Shown in pieces: positions 62,451 to 64,000 of a stretch of 64,000 nucleotides of DNA. The stretch's first letter is position 1, and every line of letters begins with the position of its first letter. Under the pieces are notes generated by a model that did no database searches, was not told where the DNA came from, and saw only the letters and a program-made list of their open reading frames with translations. Source of the DNA: Ascaris suum (Eukaryota > Nematoda > Chromadorea > Rhabditida > Ascarididae); assembly GCA_013433145.1 (NCBI GenBank), contig CM024169.1, forward strand, positions 9,742,817 through 9,806,816, read 5' to 3'. Made by a program: the position numbers and the translations under genes.

Positions 62451-64000
62451 TATACGATATGCATAACATATGAAAGTATAGTTATATAGTAAAAAGTCCT
62501 ATACGCAGTAGTAGGAAGTAACACCATGTATAGTGATAAGTAAGGCTAATCTGGTCGTATTTAATACTGACGTCAGCAGTGGTCACCTCTGCTACTTCGA
62601 AAGGAAACTAACCAAATTAACCCCATAGATGCAACTTCCGCTGCTGTTCTGTTTATGGCAAGCCGGGAATCTCAGTGATAGCTGTATGCACAAAACAGCC
62701 AAAACCGTTGAGATTTTCCACCCTAAATTTCTGCGAAACTAATGACATCATCAAGGTACCCTCCCTTGCAAATTATCATTCACACTACACATTTCCGGCC
62801 TGAAAATCACCCCCCCCCCCCCACCCTCGCAAAACCTTGAGGTTGAATACCAAGAATGCAAGTGGAATAATATAAGGAAAATAATAACGTGTCTTCAAAT
62901 CAGCTCATATCTTAACCGATTGAGCGTTTGAAAGTTGCGAGGAATTCACATTCTTCCTATGCGTTCTATCTTTGCTCGCACAATTTTTATTGAGTGATAG
63001 CTATATGCATAAAACAAACGCATATTCATCTATCCGATTTGAAATTCTCGAGCAGTCCTAACAATGTTCCGCTAGAGCACCTCAGCTGGGGTTCTCTGAT
63101 GATCTCCTAACCTAATTCCCAATTCCAAAGCCGTGAGGCTGTCCGGTGCCCACAGTGATCTCATTGCTTAATCTCCGAACCTGGAGTCGCTGATATTATC
63201 AGAGAATCTCAACGAAAGCAGCACACCTTGATATGTGGTAAATTTGTGAAAATGAGTTAGAGTTACGTCAAATGAACAAACTTTTTGTTCCTTTCAAAGT
63301 TCTATCGAAGCCTGGTCTACTTCTCAATATTGCTACCATCATCTATGCATTTATTAACATCATAACAATAACATCAGCATCACATCTCTATGCTGATGCG
63401 AGAAAAATTATTTTCACAGCTCCACATTAGCTACATTGAGTTAAATCAATGCTTTGGAAAATTACTGCAACCGAACGTCGGTCCCATTTACCGAAATTTT
63501 TTCCTCTACTAGGTTATGGCAGGGTGTAAAGCAATAGTTCGAGATGTATTTCTGGTTTTTTAATTACCGCAAGTGCACTCCGATAGGTTTCATCCATGAT
63601 GGCAAACAATGGCTACGATCATTCGTTTTGATCTGATTTTGAAAAGTTTTAAAATGAAAGGTGACTGGCGATTCTGTTCGCCATTTCTTCATTAGTTCTT
63701 TAGCTGAACTTATTTACGTCAGCTGGGTTTTCTCACTTATTGTTTCCATGAACGGATCCATTGCGATGAACAAATTTTACGACGTGATATACTGTAACAA
63801 ATAATTCTGTAGTTCTGATTCCTCCACCTTATCGCGCTTTTTCCGTTTGTCGATCCTTTAAAATCTACTTCTTTGGTTCCTGTCCAGCTCACCTTCTTTT
63901 TACTTTAGGAACTTCCTGACCACCGAGCAAAACACTGCACCACTTTCACCCACCTTGGCCAGGAAAGAGCATTTTTGCATTCGAAAAAGAACTTGGAAAA
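62451..64000. other. No assigned gene
   Basis: Short open frames only. On the - strand, a GTGAGC after 63893 and a GTGGGT near 63945 look like donors, and an ATG near 63595-63600 opens ten codons before GTAATT, but no peptide is recognisable. These could be first exons of a gene continuing beyond the window or of the ACADM gene. Confidence 0.35.
62810..62822 (+). repeat. Poly-C run (13)
   Basis: Thirteen consecutive C, followed by a C-rich ACCC segment. Confidence 0.95.

Overview
This window is eukaryotic and looks like nematode chromosomal DNA. It has short coding exons split by AT-rich introns, 3' splice sites mostly of TTTCAG/TTTTAG/TTGCAG form, long (AT)n microsatellites, and no bacterial-style gene packing. 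The proteins fit a clade V nematode, probably a strongylid/hookworm; that assignment is inference from my general sense of such genomes, not a search.

Layout. (1) About 2.0-7.1 kb, + strand: the 3' exons of a CNNM/ACDP-family metal transporter (cyclic-nucleotide-binding-like domain); its membrane and CBS exons lie upstream of the window. (2) About 7.1-31.6 kb: 24 kb with no confidently assigned gene. It holds microsatellites, repeat-like stretches and a few isolated exon candidates, including one strikingly codon-optimised terminal exon on the - strand. (3) 31,648-40,676, +: a complete nine-exon flavin-containing monooxygenase (529 aa) with all diagnostic motifs. (4) 43,108-44,773, +: the 3' part of an unrecognised single-pass membrane protein with a lysine-rich tail. 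(5) About 49.0-49.2 kb, -: an orphan exon of an unknown gene. (6) 50,713-about 53,790, -: the 3' part of a Ser/Lys-rich, probably disordered protein. (7) 54,639-59,854, -: eight exons of a medium-chain acyl-CoA dehydrogenase (ACADM type), complete except for the N-terminal about 70 residues. (8) 59.9-64 kb: no confident gene; a cryptically simple trinucleotide region and a more GC-rich repeat-like block.

The identified genes act separately (Mg2+/divalent-cation transport, ER xenobiotic/sulfur/nitrogen oxidation, mitochondrial beta-oxidation) and do not form an obvious pathway. Exon boundaries were placed by homology, reading-phase continuity and splice consensus, all by eye. I found no CRISPR array, rRNA, tRNA or intact transposon, and nothing I would call a new multi-gene system. 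The observations most worth checking are the recurrent TTGAAG 3' splice sites, the composition switch near 25-26 kb, the orphan codon-optimised exon and the unknown membrane protein.
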